From contig NZ_QPJD01000014.1 of assembly GCF_003337375.1 (NCBI RefSeq), positions 62,001-126,000 of the forward strand: a stretch of DNA of 64,000 nucleotides, given 5' to 3'. Shown piece by piece: positions 16,415 through 25,499 of the stretch (positions within the stretch are counted from its first letter, which is position 1; each line of letters begins with the position of its first letter). The DNA is from Paenibacillus prosopidis. GTDB lineage: Bacteria > Bacillota > Bacilli > Paenibacillales > Paenibacillaceae. A program made the position numbers and the translations under genes. The notes beneath the pieces are model-generated. The model saw only the letters and a list, made by a program, of their open reading frames with translations. It had not been told where the DNA came from and did not search any database.

Positions 16415-17197
16415 GTGATTATAAAAGAATGCCTTTTCAATGACATACAACATCTCGTTCAAGAATATATCCATACGCTATCCTCGCCTTTTGATTCTTT
16501 CTTGGAAGAGCATATTCTCAAATCAACTTTTTACGTTATCCTTGATAATTCAGGGGAAGCCGGTTATTACGCGGTTAACAATAATCATCAACTTACCCAA
16601 TTTTTCATCCGTCCATTCTATCAGAAGCACGCTCAAGAGCTCTTCAGCCAAGTCATTGAAAATCATTCCGTTGAGTCTCTTTTCGTTCCAACCTGTGATG
16701 AACTATTTATCAGTTTAGCTTTAGACAAAGAATTTACTATCACAAAGCAAGCCTATTTCTTTAAAGATAGTCAAGTGAATATACCAGTGAGTGATTCATT
16801 AAAAAGCGACATTTTTGGCCTCGCGGTGTTGGATGATCTGCTGCGGATTCAGCAGCTATGCGGAGATTTTCTCGATCGCTATGAAGCAAGGATTGAGAAA
16901 GGAGAACTCTTCACGTACTATAGAGGTCCTATGCTGCTTGGAATTGGAGTACTTGAAAAAAGCAGAATGCTTAGTGGAATCGCAAGTATAGGCATGTTTA
17001 CGAATGAAGGATATAGAAAGCAAAGAATTGGGCGAAATATCATTCTCAAATTGAAAAACTGGTGTTATAACCACGATTTAACGCCGATTAGCGGATGTTG
17101 GTATTATAATGAGTCTTCGAAGAGAACTTTAGAGAGTGCGGGTATGGTAACAAGAACCAGGCTTTTAAGCATAAAAATAAATCAACAGGGTCAATAA
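16415..17197 (+). CDS. GNAT-family N-acetyltransferase
   Basis: 260 residues from GTG 16415 with AAAGGGTGA upstream; a GTG at 16406 is a poorer alternative. The C-terminal half has the GNAT acetyl-CoA pattern: SGIASIGMFTNEGYRKQRIG (motif A) and GCWYYNESSKRTLESAGM (motif B). The N-terminal half is divergent and could set substrate choice. Substrate unknown. It sits between a truncated SDR gene and an MFS exporter, which does not reveal a pathway. Confidence 0.75.
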   Translation: MIIKECLFNDIQHLVQEYIHTLSSPFDSFLEEHILKSTFYVILDNSGEAGYYAVNNNHQLTQFFIRPFYQKHAQELFSQVIENHSVESLFVPTCDELFISLALDKEFTITKQAYFFKDSQVNIPVSDSLKSDIFGLAVLDDLLRIQQLCGDFLDRYEARIEKGELFTYYRGPMLLGIGVLEKSRMLSGIASIGMFTNEGYRKQRIGRNIILKLKNWCYNHDLTPISGCWYYNESSKRTLESAGMVTRTRLLSIKINQQGQ

Positions 17198-17219
17198 CTC
17201 GCTCAAAGGAGAAGATGAT

Positions 17220-17255
17220 ATGACATATCATGCCAATTCAAGATCCCCCAGCTAA
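17220..17255 (+). other. Very short ORF with a good ribosome site, possible gene remnant
   Basis: AAAGGAGAAGATGAT precedes an ATG that opens only 11 codons (MTYHANSRSPS). It may be the start of a lost gene or a leader peptide before the MFS gene. Little more can be said. Confidence 0.25.
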
Positions 17256-17337
17256 TCATTAGAATTAAATCGCTCACGTGCTCCTCCATATTTTGGTTGG
17301 AAATCATTCAACCATAAAGCAGAGGGGCAGATTTACA

Positions 17338-18522
17338 ATGAGTTATATGCCAAATGTTTGGAAACTGTACGCTATCCGTTTCTTTTACAATTTGATCCCC
17401 GCGTATGTCATCGAGAGATTGTTTTGGGAAGAGAGAGGCATGACCATCCAAATGGTCGTCTACGCGGAGATTATTTTTGCAATTACGGTTGTATTACTCG
17501 AGGTTCCCACAGGAATCATTGCCGATAAGTGGGGCCGGAAGCACATGATCGTATTGTCCGCCCTATTAGGCTGCTGTGAATTTCTAATCTTGGTGTATGC
17601 AACGGAGTTTTGGCACTTCGCGCTTGTTGTATTTCTGGCAGCTATTGGCAGTTCCGCAAGCAGCGGGGCGGAGAATGCTCTGCTCTACGATTCTTTATTG
17701 TCTGCTCGGAAGGAGCAGTCTTTCGAGAAATACCTTGGCCGCTTGAATGCGCTCGACATTTCCTCCATCATGCTTGCTGCTTTGTGCGGTAGTTTATTGG
17801 CAGATCGCTTTGGGTATACGTTCAATTATTGGATTTCCTTGGTAAGTATGCTTGTTTCCCTTTGTATAACCCTTATGCTGGTTGAGCCTGCCGGGAGTAG
17901 ACATGGGGAAAATGATCAGCAGATGCCGGTTCACGTGTATATTACAGCGTCCCTTCGCCTTTTTAGAGATAATAAAGGAGTGCTTCTCGTTGTTCTATCG
18001 GGAATGGTGACAGGTGCGGCTATAAATTTCATTGATGAATTCTGGCAGAGTTACTTGGACAGATTGGGAATTCCGGTTATCTATTTCGGCTTGTTCTCGG
18101 CAGCGATGTTTCTGATCAGGCTTCCGGGCAATATAATGGCCTATATGCTGCTGAGCCGATTCAGCTACCGTTTATTGTTATCGGGAGTAACCGCAGTTTT
18201 AGCTCTGTGCTTCATTTATCTCTCGATAATAAAAGACTACAGCGGATTGGCAGCCATGTTCTTTATCTGTTTGTTCGCCGGGATGATCGAACCGCTCGCA
18301 GCAGGTTATCTCCATCACCGAATTGATTCCTCCATGAGAGCGACAATGGGATCATTTCAGTCTTTAGGCGAGAATGCGGTACTAATTCTTACAGGATTAG
18401 GCTTCGGATACTTCTCGTCAAAATATGATATTTTTGGCGGATACGGTTTTATTGGGATCATTTGTAGTGTATTTTTCATTTATTTTATATTTGCATCCAA
18501 AAAGATGCATATCGAGAGTTGA
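17338..18522 (+). CDS. MFS transporter
   Basis: 394 residues from ATG 17338, with GAGGGGCAG upstream. It has 12 hydrophobic segments and the loop 2-3 signature GIIADKWGRKHMIV. The sequence ENALLYDSLL after the fourth segment and the short central loop are typical of a Firmicute MFS subgroup often annotated as YfmI/YxiO-like or multidrug exporters. Substrate unknown. Its own terminator follows, so it is the last gene of this run. Confidence 0.85.
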   Translation: MSYMPNVWKLYAIRFFYNLIPAYVIERLFWEERGMTIQMVVYAEIIFAITVVLLEVPTGIIADKWGRKHMIVLSALLGCCEFLILVYATEFWHFALVVFLAAIGSSASSGAENALLYDSLLSARKEQSFEKYLGRLNALDISSIMLAALCGSLLADRFGYTFNYWISLVSMLVSLCITLMLVEPAGSRHGENDQQMPVHVYITASLRLFRDNKGVLLVVLSGMVTGAAINFIDEFWQSYLDRLGIPVIYFGLFSAAMFLIRLPGNIMAYMLLSRFSYRLLLSGVTAVLALCFIYLSIIKDYSGLAAMFFICLFAGMIEPLAAGYLHHRIDSSMRATMGSFQSLGENAVLILTGLGFGYFSSKYDIFGGYGFIGIICSVFFIYFIFASKKMHIES

Positions 18523-18546
18523 TTGAATCGATTTACGCACATACAA

Positions 18547-18585
18547 ACAGGCTGCTGGAGAGAATCCGGCAGCCTGTACTATTTT
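18547..18585 (+). terminator. Terminator of the MFS gene
   Basis: A 12-base stem ACAGGCTGCTGG / CCGGCAGCCTGT with one wobble pair, followed by T-rich sequence. Confidence 0.75.
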
Positions 18586-18720
18586 AAACTTTTTGTTCAT
18601 ATGTACTTAATAAATTTATTAATTACTTTAAGTGTTACAATTATAACATGTCTATATTGAAGATTTATATCACTTATAGTATTATTAATATGTTGATAAA
18701 TACATTAACAATATCGTAAT

Positions 18721-18735
18721 TTGTAAGCGCTCTAT
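18721..18735 (+). promoter_or_regulatory. Catabolite-response-like site upstream of the arabinanase
   Basis: TTGTAAGCGCTCTAT matches the CcpA cre consensus WTGNAANCGNWNNCW at all but one constrained position. It lies in the otherwise AT-rich 340-base upstream region of a secreted arabinan-degrading enzyme, where catabolite repression is expected. The rest of the region (18586-18863) shows no clear promoter. Confidence 0.5.
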
Positions 18736-18863
18736 AAGCAGTGAGTAAATCGTTAAATAGAGGAGGCGATGATCAGACTTACATGCATCGGAAAAGTGCA
18801 GGACAATCTTCGACAAAATGGATGCGCTTTCATTAAAGCTAGAATTGAGAGGAGAACACTAGA

Positions 18864-21416
18864 ATGAATAAAAGTTTGGTACGAAGAGTAACACTTCTTT
18901 TCTTAATGATTGTATTGCTAATACCCAATCTTGTTCTTGGTGAGGGTTCAAACAAACCAGTTAGTCAGCCTAGCGAACATAGTAATATGCCTTATCTTGA
19001 TTACCAAGGTGCAGCTCCCGAATTTCAAAATGTGTCTGTTCACGACCCTTCGATCATAAAAGATGGTGATACGTATTACGTGTTCGGATCTCATATTGAT
19101 GCAGCTAAGTCAACGGATTTGATAAATTGGACTCGATTTACAAATGGATACACGACGCCCGGCAATGTATTATATGGAGACTTATCAGAGAATCTGGCAG
19201 GCTCTTTTGCTTGGGCAGGAGAGAATGATTCTGATAGCAAGGGCGGGTATTCCGTATGGGCTCCTGATGTTTTCTGGAATAAAGACTATAGAAATGAGGA
19301 TGGAACAACCGGTGCTTATATGATGTATTATAGCGCATCCTCCACTTATATACGTTCCGCGATCGGTTTTGCGGTATCTCAAAATATAGAAGGACCATAT
19401 AAGTATGGAGATACGGTTGTATATTCTGGTTTTACCAGAGATGACGCCTATGATAACAATAGTGTGATCAATAAGAAATGGACGAATACGAATATTAAAA
19501 AGCTTATGGATAACGGTACGTTAACAGGAGCAAGATCCGAATGGTTTAATGCAAATGGATCTTATGCGAATCATATTTATCCAAATGCGATAGATTCTAC
19601 TTTGTTCTATGACGAGAATGGGAAACTGTGGATGACGTACGGATCTTGGTCCGGCGGAATTTTTATGCTTGAAATCGATAAGGCCACAGGTAAAGCCATA
19701 TATCCAGGCCAAGATGGAACGACGGCGGATGGCAGACTTATCGATCGGTATTTCGGAACAAAGATTGCAGGCGGATATTTCAAATCAGGCGAAGGTCCTT
19801 ATATTGTGTATGATAAGAATACTGACTACTACTACTTATATGTAACCTATGGGTGGTTAGGCGCAGACGGCGGCTATAATATGAGACAGTTCAGGTCGAA
19901 GACGCCTGATGGTCCTTATGTAGATGCAAAAGGACAAAATGCAGTTTTACCAGGAAATACAGATAATGCTCCTTATGGCAACAAACTTATGGGCAACTTC
20001 TTATTTGAGAGAAAAGTTGGAGATCCGGGAACAGGAATCGGCACCGGGTATGTTTCTCCAGGACATAATTCTGTTTATTATGATGCTGAAACAGGTCAGC
20101 AGTTCTTGATTTTCCATTCACGATTCCCGCAAACAGGTGAGATGCACGAGGTTCGGGTTCACCAAATGTTTATGAATAAAGATGGCTGGCCAGTGGTGGC
20201 ACCATACCGCTATACAGGTGAAACGCTTGGCAAGGTGAACGAACAGGATTTGATTGGTGAATACAAATTCATTACGCATGTAAAAGATAATTCCGCAACG
20301 ATTAGAAACTCTGTATTCATTCGTTTAAACGATGATTATACCATTTCCGGTGACGTTAATGGCGTTTGGAAAAAGACTGGCCATAACCAAGCGGAAATTT
20401 CCGTGGATGGAGTCACCTATAACGGAATATTCGTGCGTCTTTGGGATCCGACTTCAGAACGTTATGTGATGACATTTACAGCGATGTCCGGGGAAGGAGT
20501 GTCCGTCTGGGGAAGTAAACTGCAAAGTAAAACAGATGAGGAAATTGTAGCTGCTGTTTTGAATGATCTGGATCTTGGTGATACAACGAACGTCATTTCC
20601 AATTTGGCACTCCCTACAGAAGGTACCAGGCATACCGGAATTACTTGGGAGACTTCAGATTCCGGCGTTGTCACGGAGACAGGAGTCATCAATCGGCCGG
20701 AGGCAGGCTCTGACTCTGTGACGGCTACACTTACTGCAACTATTTCAAAGGGTAACGTAAATGCAACTAAAAGCTTTACAATTACTGTACTGCCATACAA
20801 AGCTGCCGGTTTAGCGGCTCATTATGCCTTTGAAGATAACCTGAGTGAGACTACCGGTAAGTTTAGCACAGGAACTGTAACTGGTAATCGAATTGATAAT
20901 ACAGGCGGCACAATTTCTTATGTTGACGGTAAGAATGGTCAAGCTTCCGTGTTTAATGGAGCCTCCGGTGTACGTTTACCGAACGGGCTAATCTCAAGCA
21001 ACTCATACTCTGTATCGTTGTGGTTAAAGCCTGAGGAATTAACGACTTTTACAACGACTTTCTTCGGTGCCAGAGACAGCAATAACTGGGTGAGCCTCGT
21101 TCCGAATGGACCGGTAGGCGGAAACACCATGGTCTGGTCCGGCAGTAATTGGTATGATGCTGTCACTGGTATGACAATCAATAAAGGGGAATGGTCGCAT
21201 TTAGCATTCTCCGTTGATAACGGTAGTATTAATGTTTATGTTAACGGTGTAAAGAAGTTTACAGGAACGAACTTCCCTAATCTATTTACGACTACCGATG
21301 CCAGCTTCAGCTTAGGTGTTAACTGGTGGGATACTCCGTACAAGGGCTTGATTGATGAATTGCGCATCTATGAAGGAGCTCTTTCACCAACAGAAATCTC
21401 GAACTTAGCACAATAA
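18864..21416 (+). CDS. Secreted GH43 arabinan endo-1,5-alpha-L-arabinosidase with LamG-type C-terminus
   Basis: 850 residues with an N-terminal signal peptide (hydrophobic run ending about VLG-EGS). The GH43 five-bladed propeller starts at VHDPSIIKDGDTYYVFGSH, which holds the catalytic base Asp, and continues through WAPDVFWNK, YPNAIDSTLFYDENGKLWM and SPGHNSVYYD to about residue 450. A lipocalin-like beta domain typical of long arabinanases follows (LIGEYKFITHVKDN), then an Ig-like domain near residues 560-640, and a concanavalin/LamG fold domain (AAHYAFEDNLSETTG to IDELRIYEGALSPTEI). It hydrolyses alpha-1,5-arabinan outside the cell. GAGAGGAGAA precedes the ATG. With the pectate lyase at 27.5 kb it suggests attack on pectin side chains and backbone. 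Confidence 0.93.
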   Translation: MNKSLVRRVTLLFLMIVLLIPNLVLGEGSNKPVSQPSEHSNMPYLDYQGAAPEFQNVSVHDPSIIKDGDTYYVFGSHIDAAKSTDLINWTRFTNGYTTPGNVLYGDLSENLAGSFAWAGENDSDSKGGYSVWAPDVFWNKDYRNEDGTTGAYMMYYSASSTYIRSAIGFAVSQNIEGPYKYGDTVVYSGFTRDDAYDNNSVINKKWTNTNIKKLMDNGTLTGARSEWFNANGSYANHIYPNAIDSTLFYDENGKLWMTYGSWSGGIFMLEIDKATGKAIYPGQDGTTADGRLIDRYFGTKIAGGYFKSGEGPYIVYDKNTDYYYLYVTYGWLGADGGYNMRQFRSKTPDGPYVDAKGQNAVLPGNTDNAPYGNKLMGNFLFERKVGDPGTGIGTGYVSPGHNSVYYDAETGQQFLIFHSRFPQTGEMHEVRVHQMFMNKDGWPVVAPYRYTGETLGKVNEQDLIGEYKFITHVKDNSATIRNSVFIRLNDDYTISGDVNGVWKKTGHNQAEISVDGVTYNGIFVRLWDPTSERYVMTFTAMSGEGVSVWGSKLQSKTDEEIVAAVLNDLDLGDTTNVISNLALPTEGTRHTGITWETSDSGVVTETGVINRPEAGSDSVTATLTATISKGNVNATKSFTITVLPYKAAGLAAHYAFEDNLSETTGKFSTGTVTGNRIDNTGGTISYVDGKNGQASVFNGASGVRLPNGLISSNSYSVSLWLKPEELTTFTTTFFGARDSNNWVSLVPNGPVGGNTMVWSGSNWYDAVTGMTINKGEWSHLAFSVDNGSINVYVNGVKKFTGTNFPNLFTTTDASFSLGVNWWDTPYKGLIDELRIYEGALSPTEISNLAQ

Positions 21417-21447
21417 ATGAGTAACCGCTTATAAAAGCGGGAAATCG

Positions 21448-21482
21448 AAAAAAAATCGTACGGTTATCCGTACGATTTTTTT
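21448..21482. terminator. Bidirectional terminator between arabinanase and pepT
   Basis: Stem AAAAAATCGTACGG / CCGTACGATTTTTT with A and T tracts on both sides, so it can act for both convergent genes. A second small hairpin CCGCTT-ATAA-AAGCGG lies just before it. Confidence 0.9.
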
Positions 21483-21495
21483 GTGTTGTATGCTT

Positions 21496-22740
21496 CTAAG
21501 CTCTTTGTTCATACAGCTTAACGATTTCAATGATAGTATTTACAGCCTGCACCATGTTGTCTGCCGAAACATACTCAAACCGGCCATGATAATTTTCCCC
21601 GCCTGTAAATATATTCGGTGTCGGCAATCCCATGTAGGATAACTGAGAGCCGTCCGTACCGCCCCGGATCGGTTGAATGATCGGACGGATGCCGAGATTC
21701 TCCATCGCTTGCTCGGCGATGTCCACGACTTCTTTTACGGGCTCGATTTTCTCCCCCATATTGAAGTATTGGTCTTTGATTTCGAGCTCAATACGCTCAT
21801 CCCCGTACTTCGCCCTCAGCTTTTCTACGATATCAGCCAGCAAGGATTTCCTCTCGTTAAACCGGTTACGTTCGTGATCGCGTATGAGATAACGGAGCTG
21901 CGTCTGCTCGACGTCGCCCTGAATGGAGGACAGGTGGTAGAAGCCTTCGTAGCCCTCGGTCCGCTCAGGCGTTTCATCCGCAGGCAGCATTCCGTGAAGC
22001 TCCATAGCGATTTTGGCGGCGTTGACCATTTTACCTTTGGCTGTTCCGGGGTGAACGTTCTTGCCCTTGCACGTTATATGGGCAGCCGCCGCGTTAAAGC
22101 TCTCGTACTGTAGCTCGCCGAGCGGACCGCCGTCCATCGTATAGGCATATACAGCGTCAAAGGCGGCCACATCAAACCTATGCGGACCTCTGCCGATTTC
22201 TTCATCCGGGGTGAAGGCGACTCTTACTCTGCCGTGCTTCAGCTCCGGATGCTGAATTAGATAGGCCATGGCAGTCATGATCTCTGCAATGCCGGCTTTA
22301 TCGTCGGCGCCAAGCAGGGTGGTGCCGTCTGTTGTAATCAACGTATGGCCTTTATAGCCCGCTAGCTCCGGGAAATCACGCGGCGACAGAACGATATGGA
22401 GCGCTTCGTTCAAGATGATATCCTGCCCGTCATATTGTTCAATTATTTGGGGCTTCACGCCAGCGCCGGTAAAATCGGTGGCCGTATCCATATGGGCAAG
22501 GAAACCGATTGTCGGGATCTCTTTGTCCGTATTGGCCGGAAGAGTAGCCATGACATAGCCGTTGGAATCCATCGTAATCTCCTGCATGCCAATTGCTTTC
22601 AATTCATCCACGAGCATACGGGCTAGCGTCAGCTGACCTGGAGTGGAGGGGCAGGTGTCGCTGCTTTCATTCGACTGCGTTTCAACTTGTGCATAAGAGA
22701 TGAATCTGGACATAATCTCGTTTTTCATTGACATTGTCAT
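21496..22740 (-). CDS. pepT: Peptidase T (tripeptide aminopeptidase)
   Basis: 414 residues from ATG 22740, with TTGGAG at 6-base spacing. M20-family dizinc peptidase: FLAHMDTATDF (first zinc His and catalytic Asp), TLLGADDKAGIAEIM (bridging Asp), FTPDEEIGRG (catalytic Glu-Glu), and the C-terminal FTGGENYHGRFE zinc His. Length and motifs fit PepT, which removes N-terminal residues from tripeptides in the cytoplasm. Monocistronic. The downstream terminator is shared with the arabinanase. Confidence 0.93.
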   Translation of the reverse strand: MTMSMKNEIMSRFISYAQVETQSNESSDTCPSTPGQLTLARMLVDELKAIGMQEITMDSNGYVMATLPANTDKEIPTIGFLAHMDTATDFTGAGVKPQIIEQYDGQDIILNEALHIVLSPRDFPELAGYKGHTLITTDGTTLLGADDKAGIAEIMTAMAYLIQHPELKHGRVRVAFTPDEEIGRGPHRFDVAAFDAVYAYTMDGGPLGELQYESFNAAAAHITCKGKNVHPGTAKGKMVNAAKIAMELHGMLPADETPERTEGYEGFYHLSSIQGDVEQTQLRYLIRDHERNRFNERKSLLADIVEKLRAKYGDERIELEIKDQYFNMGEKIEPVKEVVDIAEQAMENLGIRPIIQPIRGGTDGSQLSYMGLPTPNIFTGGENYHGRFEYVSADNMVQAVNTIIEIVKLYEQRA

Positions 22741-22910
22741 TCTCAGCTCCAATACAATTTGTCATATAGCAAAGTATAATACAAAAGAGGCTTGCCTAAA
22801 AATCGGCTTAGCTTGTTTACAGACTAATCGGGCTTTTTGCGTTAACGAATATTTATTTCACTTTTCGCCGAAACTATCAAATAATACATATTGTAAAAAG
22901 GAGGTAGTCA

Positions 22911-23600
22911 ATGAGACTCATCCTTATAATGTTGGTTGCGACGATCTTCTCATCTCCCATAAATTCGTCAGCTGCTGCTGAGGATTTAACCGGTGCTGCA
23001 AAAAGGGTGCTGCAAAAGCTGAAGAGAGAAAGCGGGGATACATTCACAATCCAGTGGAATAAAAATACGAACACGCCATCCTTACTTGAAGGCCATTTCT
23101 CAAAACCGTCAAAGCATACACCTCAGTGGATTGCTTTTGAGTTTTTGGATAAAACAAAAGCGCTATACGGTTTAAAGAACCCTAGAAGAGATATGCAAGT
23201 AACGGAGGTTAGCCGAAGCTCCGACAACATGATACAAGTAAGACTTCAACGTTTTCTGTATAACACGCCTGTATGGAAAGATGAGCTGGTTATTCAAATC
23301 AATAAACAGGGAATCGTCCGCCGCGTCATGGGCAGAGTGCACCCTAATTTAGAGAATAAGACTTTTAACCGTTCAATGCACGCCGCATTCTCTAAAGAGA
23401 AAGCCATTTCAATTGCCTTATCTTTCGCGAAAGTGGATAGAGCGCAACTCGAAGAGCCAGTAGTAGAAGTGTATTATCTCCCCTCGCGCGCGGGTACTCC
23501 TTTGATTTATGTGGTGAATTTGAAAAGCCGGGAATCCGATAATGAATATCAAAAAGTTTTTATCCACTCCCTAACGGGGCGGGTCATAGAACAACAATAA
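22911..23600 (+). CDS. Secreted orphan propeptide-like protein (FTP and PepSY domains)
   Basis: 229 residues with a signal peptide (cleavage near SSAAAEDL). AAAGGAGG precedes the ATG. Residues about 35-120 resemble the FTP module of fungalysin/thermolysin propeptides, and about 150-229 a PepSY module ending VFIHSLTGRVIEQQ. No HEXXH protease domain follows; the gene is ended by its own terminator. In thermolysin-type proteases this propeptide folds and inhibits the enzyme, so a free copy could inhibit or chaperone a secreted metalloprotease encoded elsewhere (inference). It is not a truncated protease in this locus, as no protease remnant follows. Confidence 0.75.
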   Translation: MRLILIMLVATIFSSPINSSAAAEDLTGAAKRVLQKLKRESGDTFTIQWNKNTNTPSLLEGHFSKPSKHTPQWIAFEFLDKTKALYGLKNPRRDMQVTEVSRSSDNMIQVRLQRFLYNTPVWKDELVIQINKQGIVRRVMGRVHPNLENKTFNRSMHAAFSKEKAISIALSFAKVDRAQLEEPVVEVYYLPSRAGTPLIYVVNLKSRESDNEYQKVFIHSLTGRVIEQQ

Positions 23601-23638
23601 AAAAGAGGGAAAGCCGATGAAACCGGCTCTCCCTCTTT
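23601..23638 (+). terminator. Terminator after the FTP/PepSY gene
   Basis: A 15-base stem (23602-23616 with 23624-23638), GAGGGAAAGCCG-type, with an A run before and a short T run at the end. Confidence 0.7.
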
Positions 23639-23662
23639 ACGTGTCCATGCTGATGCCAACAT

Positions 23663-23944
23663 CTACTCAGACCATTTTACACTCTGCAACAGGCGCTGCT
23701 TCATTAATTCGAGGATAAAATCTTCGTAGTAATCCCTACGGACAATAACCCGATATTCATGACTAGCGTAGATGTAAAACAAAACATCTGTATACACGTC
23801 GTTTTCTTCAAATTCCTTTTGTACCTTCTTTATCCCGTCAAGGTAAGGCTCTTCCTGAAGAATATGAATACGAAATTCCACGTCATTTCCATTCTCAATC
23901 TCATTCACTTGAATTACATTGTGGTCATATTCGTATTTCAGCAT
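23663..23944 (-). CDS. Small conserved-looking protein, function unknown
   Basis: 93 residues, acidic and rich in Tyr (YEYDHN, FYIYASHEY, RRDYYED), with predicted alternating strand and helix. GAAAGGATGGCGGCAAA precedes the ATG at 23944. It lies 22 bases downstream of the ArsB/NhaD gene on the same strand, so it is probably co-transcribed. I do not recognise the family; no signal peptide or membrane segment. Confidence 0.6.
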   Translation of the reverse strand: MLKYEYDHNVIQVNEIENGNDVEFRIHILQEEPYLDGIKKVQKEFEENDVYTDVLFYIYASHEYRVIVRRDYYEDFILELMKQRLLQSVKWSE

Positions 23945-23966
23945 TTTGCCGCCATCCTTTCTAAAG

Positions 23967-25247
23967 CTATATTAAGTAACGAAGGTATACGTAAATGCTT
24001 GATAAAACGATTGAGAGCAGCATCAATGGAAAGCCGTATTTCAAAAATTGGACGAATTTAATCGGATAACCTTCTTTTCCAGCCATGCCTGCTACAATGA
24101 GGTTGGCACTCGCGCCTATAAGCGTACCATTGCCCCCTAAGCACGCTCCAAGCGCGAGACTCCACCATAACGGCTCCAAATTGCTGACACCCATATTGCC
24201 CATTTCTTGAATCATTGGAATCATCGTCGCTACAAACGGGATATTGTCTAAAAAGGCGGAAGCGATAGCGCTTAGCCACAATATAAGCATGGAAGTCGCG
24301 ACCGGCTCCCCTCCAGTCAGTTCGATAGCTTGCGCAGCCAGCTGGGCGATCACACCTGTTTCAATGAGGCCGGACACCAATACAAACAACCCGACGAAGA
24401 AAAATATCGTAGTCCATTCAACCTTGGAGAAAGCCTCTTCCATCATGTGCTCTCCGGTAAGCAGCAGAAGTAGAAAGGCGCCGGCTAATGCGACTGTTGC
24501 CGATTCCAGATGCAATAGCTGATGGGTAAAGAACCCTAAAATCGTCAATCCCAAAACAATCAAGCACTTGCGCAAGAGCGTACGATCCGTAATAAGCTGG
24601 CTTTCATCCATCTCCATGATGCCGCGTTTCAAATCATCCGTCGTCTGGATTCCTTTGCGGAACAGAAAAATGAAAATAGGCACATAAATGGCCATCACCA
24701 AAACCGCCAGCGGTGCTAAATTGATGATAAAATCCATAAAGGATAATTCTTTAACCGCGCTCCCGATCATGATATTCGGCGGGTCGCCGATCAGTGTTGC
24801 GGTACCCCCTACGTTGGAAGCAATGATCTGCGTAATAAGAAAAGGTATAGGATTCACACGTAGCTGCCGCGTAATACTGAAAGTGACAGGTACCATGAGA
24901 AGTACAGTGGTAACATTATCCAGAAATGCTGAACCCACTGCTGTAATAAGTGCTAAAGAAATCAGAATCCGGGTAGGCTCTCCCTTAGCTCTCTTGGCTG
25001 CAACAATGGCAATGTATTTGAACAGTCCTGTTTCAGCCGTAATGCCTACGATAATCATCATGCCGACAAGTAGTCCAAGCGTATTAAAGTCAATGTGATG
25101 CAGCGCCGTCTCTTGGTCTACAATTCCGAGTACAACCATTAATGTCCCGCCGATCATGGCTACGATCGTGCGGTGGATTTTCTCGGCAATAATAAATCCG
25201 TAAATGACGAGAAAGATACCGATTGCTAAAATTGCCTGTTGTTCCAT
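23967..25247 (-). CDS. ArsB/NhaD-type ion transporter (paralogue 1)
   Basis: 426 residues with about 11-12 membrane helices. Hallmarks: GSAFLDNVTTVLLMVPVTF and SAFLDNIPFVATMIPMIQEM (the paired re-entrant segments of the ion transporter superfamily) and GGTATLIGDPPNIMIGSA, GGNGTLIGASANLIVAG. This is the ArsB/NhaD/P-protein group; the substrate may be Na+/H+, arsenite or an organic anion and cannot be told. AGGAGGGCTTC precedes the ATG. The protein is closely similar along its length to the product of 58563-59843. It has a strong promoter and an attenuator-like leader (25248-25421). Confidence 0.85.
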   Translation of the reverse strand: MEQQAILAIGIFLVIYGFIIAEKIHRTIVAMIGGTLMVVLGIVDQETALHHIDFNTLGLLVGMMIIVGITAETGLFKYIAIVAAKRAKGEPTRILISLALITAVGSAFLDNVTTVLLMVPVTFSITRQLRVNPIPFLITQIIASNVGGTATLIGDPPNIMIGSAVKELSFMDFIINLAPLAVLVMAIYVPIFIFLFRKGIQTTDDLKRGIMEMDESQLITDRTLLRKCLIVLGLTILGFFTHQLLHLESATVALAGAFLLLLLTGEHMMEEAFSKVEWTTIFFFVGLFVLVSGLIETGVIAQLAAQAIELTGGEPVATSMLILWLSAIASAFLDNIPFVATMIPMIQEMGNMGVSNLEPLWWSLALGACLGGNGTLIGASANLIVAGMAGKEGYPIKFVQFLKYGFPLMLLSIVLSSIYVYLRYLI

Positions 25248-25325
25248 GAAGCCCTCCTGAAAGTAAGTATTGTTTTATTAATCCCCAAAACTCGGATTAT
25301 AATGAAGTTATCCCTTTCGGAGGGC

Positions 25326-25374
25326 AAAAAAAGCAAAGAGAAGCCCACCGATGGCAGGCTCCTCCGATAATCCG
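25326..25374 (-). promoter_or_regulatory. Leader terminator with overlapping antiterminator pairing
   Basis: On the minus strand GAGGAGCC (25364-25357) pairs with GGCTTCTC (25345-25338) and is followed by a run of T (25333-25326), an intrinsic terminator about 80 bases before the transporter start. An alternative pairing joins 25361-25374 (CCTCCGATAATCCG on the plus strand) to CGGAGG (25318-25323) and CGGATTAT (25293-25300), which would break the base of the terminator. This is the form of an attenuator or riboswitch platform; I cannot match it to a known class. Confidence 0.6.
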
Positions 25375-25392
25375 TTTATTTCATTTGAGACC

Positions 25393-25421
25393 ATTATACT
25401 TACGTCTCCGACATATGTAAA
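25393..25421 (-). promoter_or_regulatory. Promoter of the ArsB/NhaD paralogue 1 gene
   Basis: Minus strand TTTACA (25421-25416), 17-base spacer, TATAAT (25398-25393). Transcription would begin near 25386 and run through the leader hairpin. Confidence 0.75.
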
Positions 25422-25499
25422 GTTTCTCCCAAAATTTTAGGGAGAAGGCGTTAGAGTATGTTAGAATAGAGACAAAATAACTTATGGGGTGATCTACTC

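Noticed and set aside
22877..23074. Minus-strand 65-codon frame over the start of the FTP/PepSY gene
   Set aside because: It mirrors the signal-peptide region of a well-supported gene with strong ribosome site; no own start signals.
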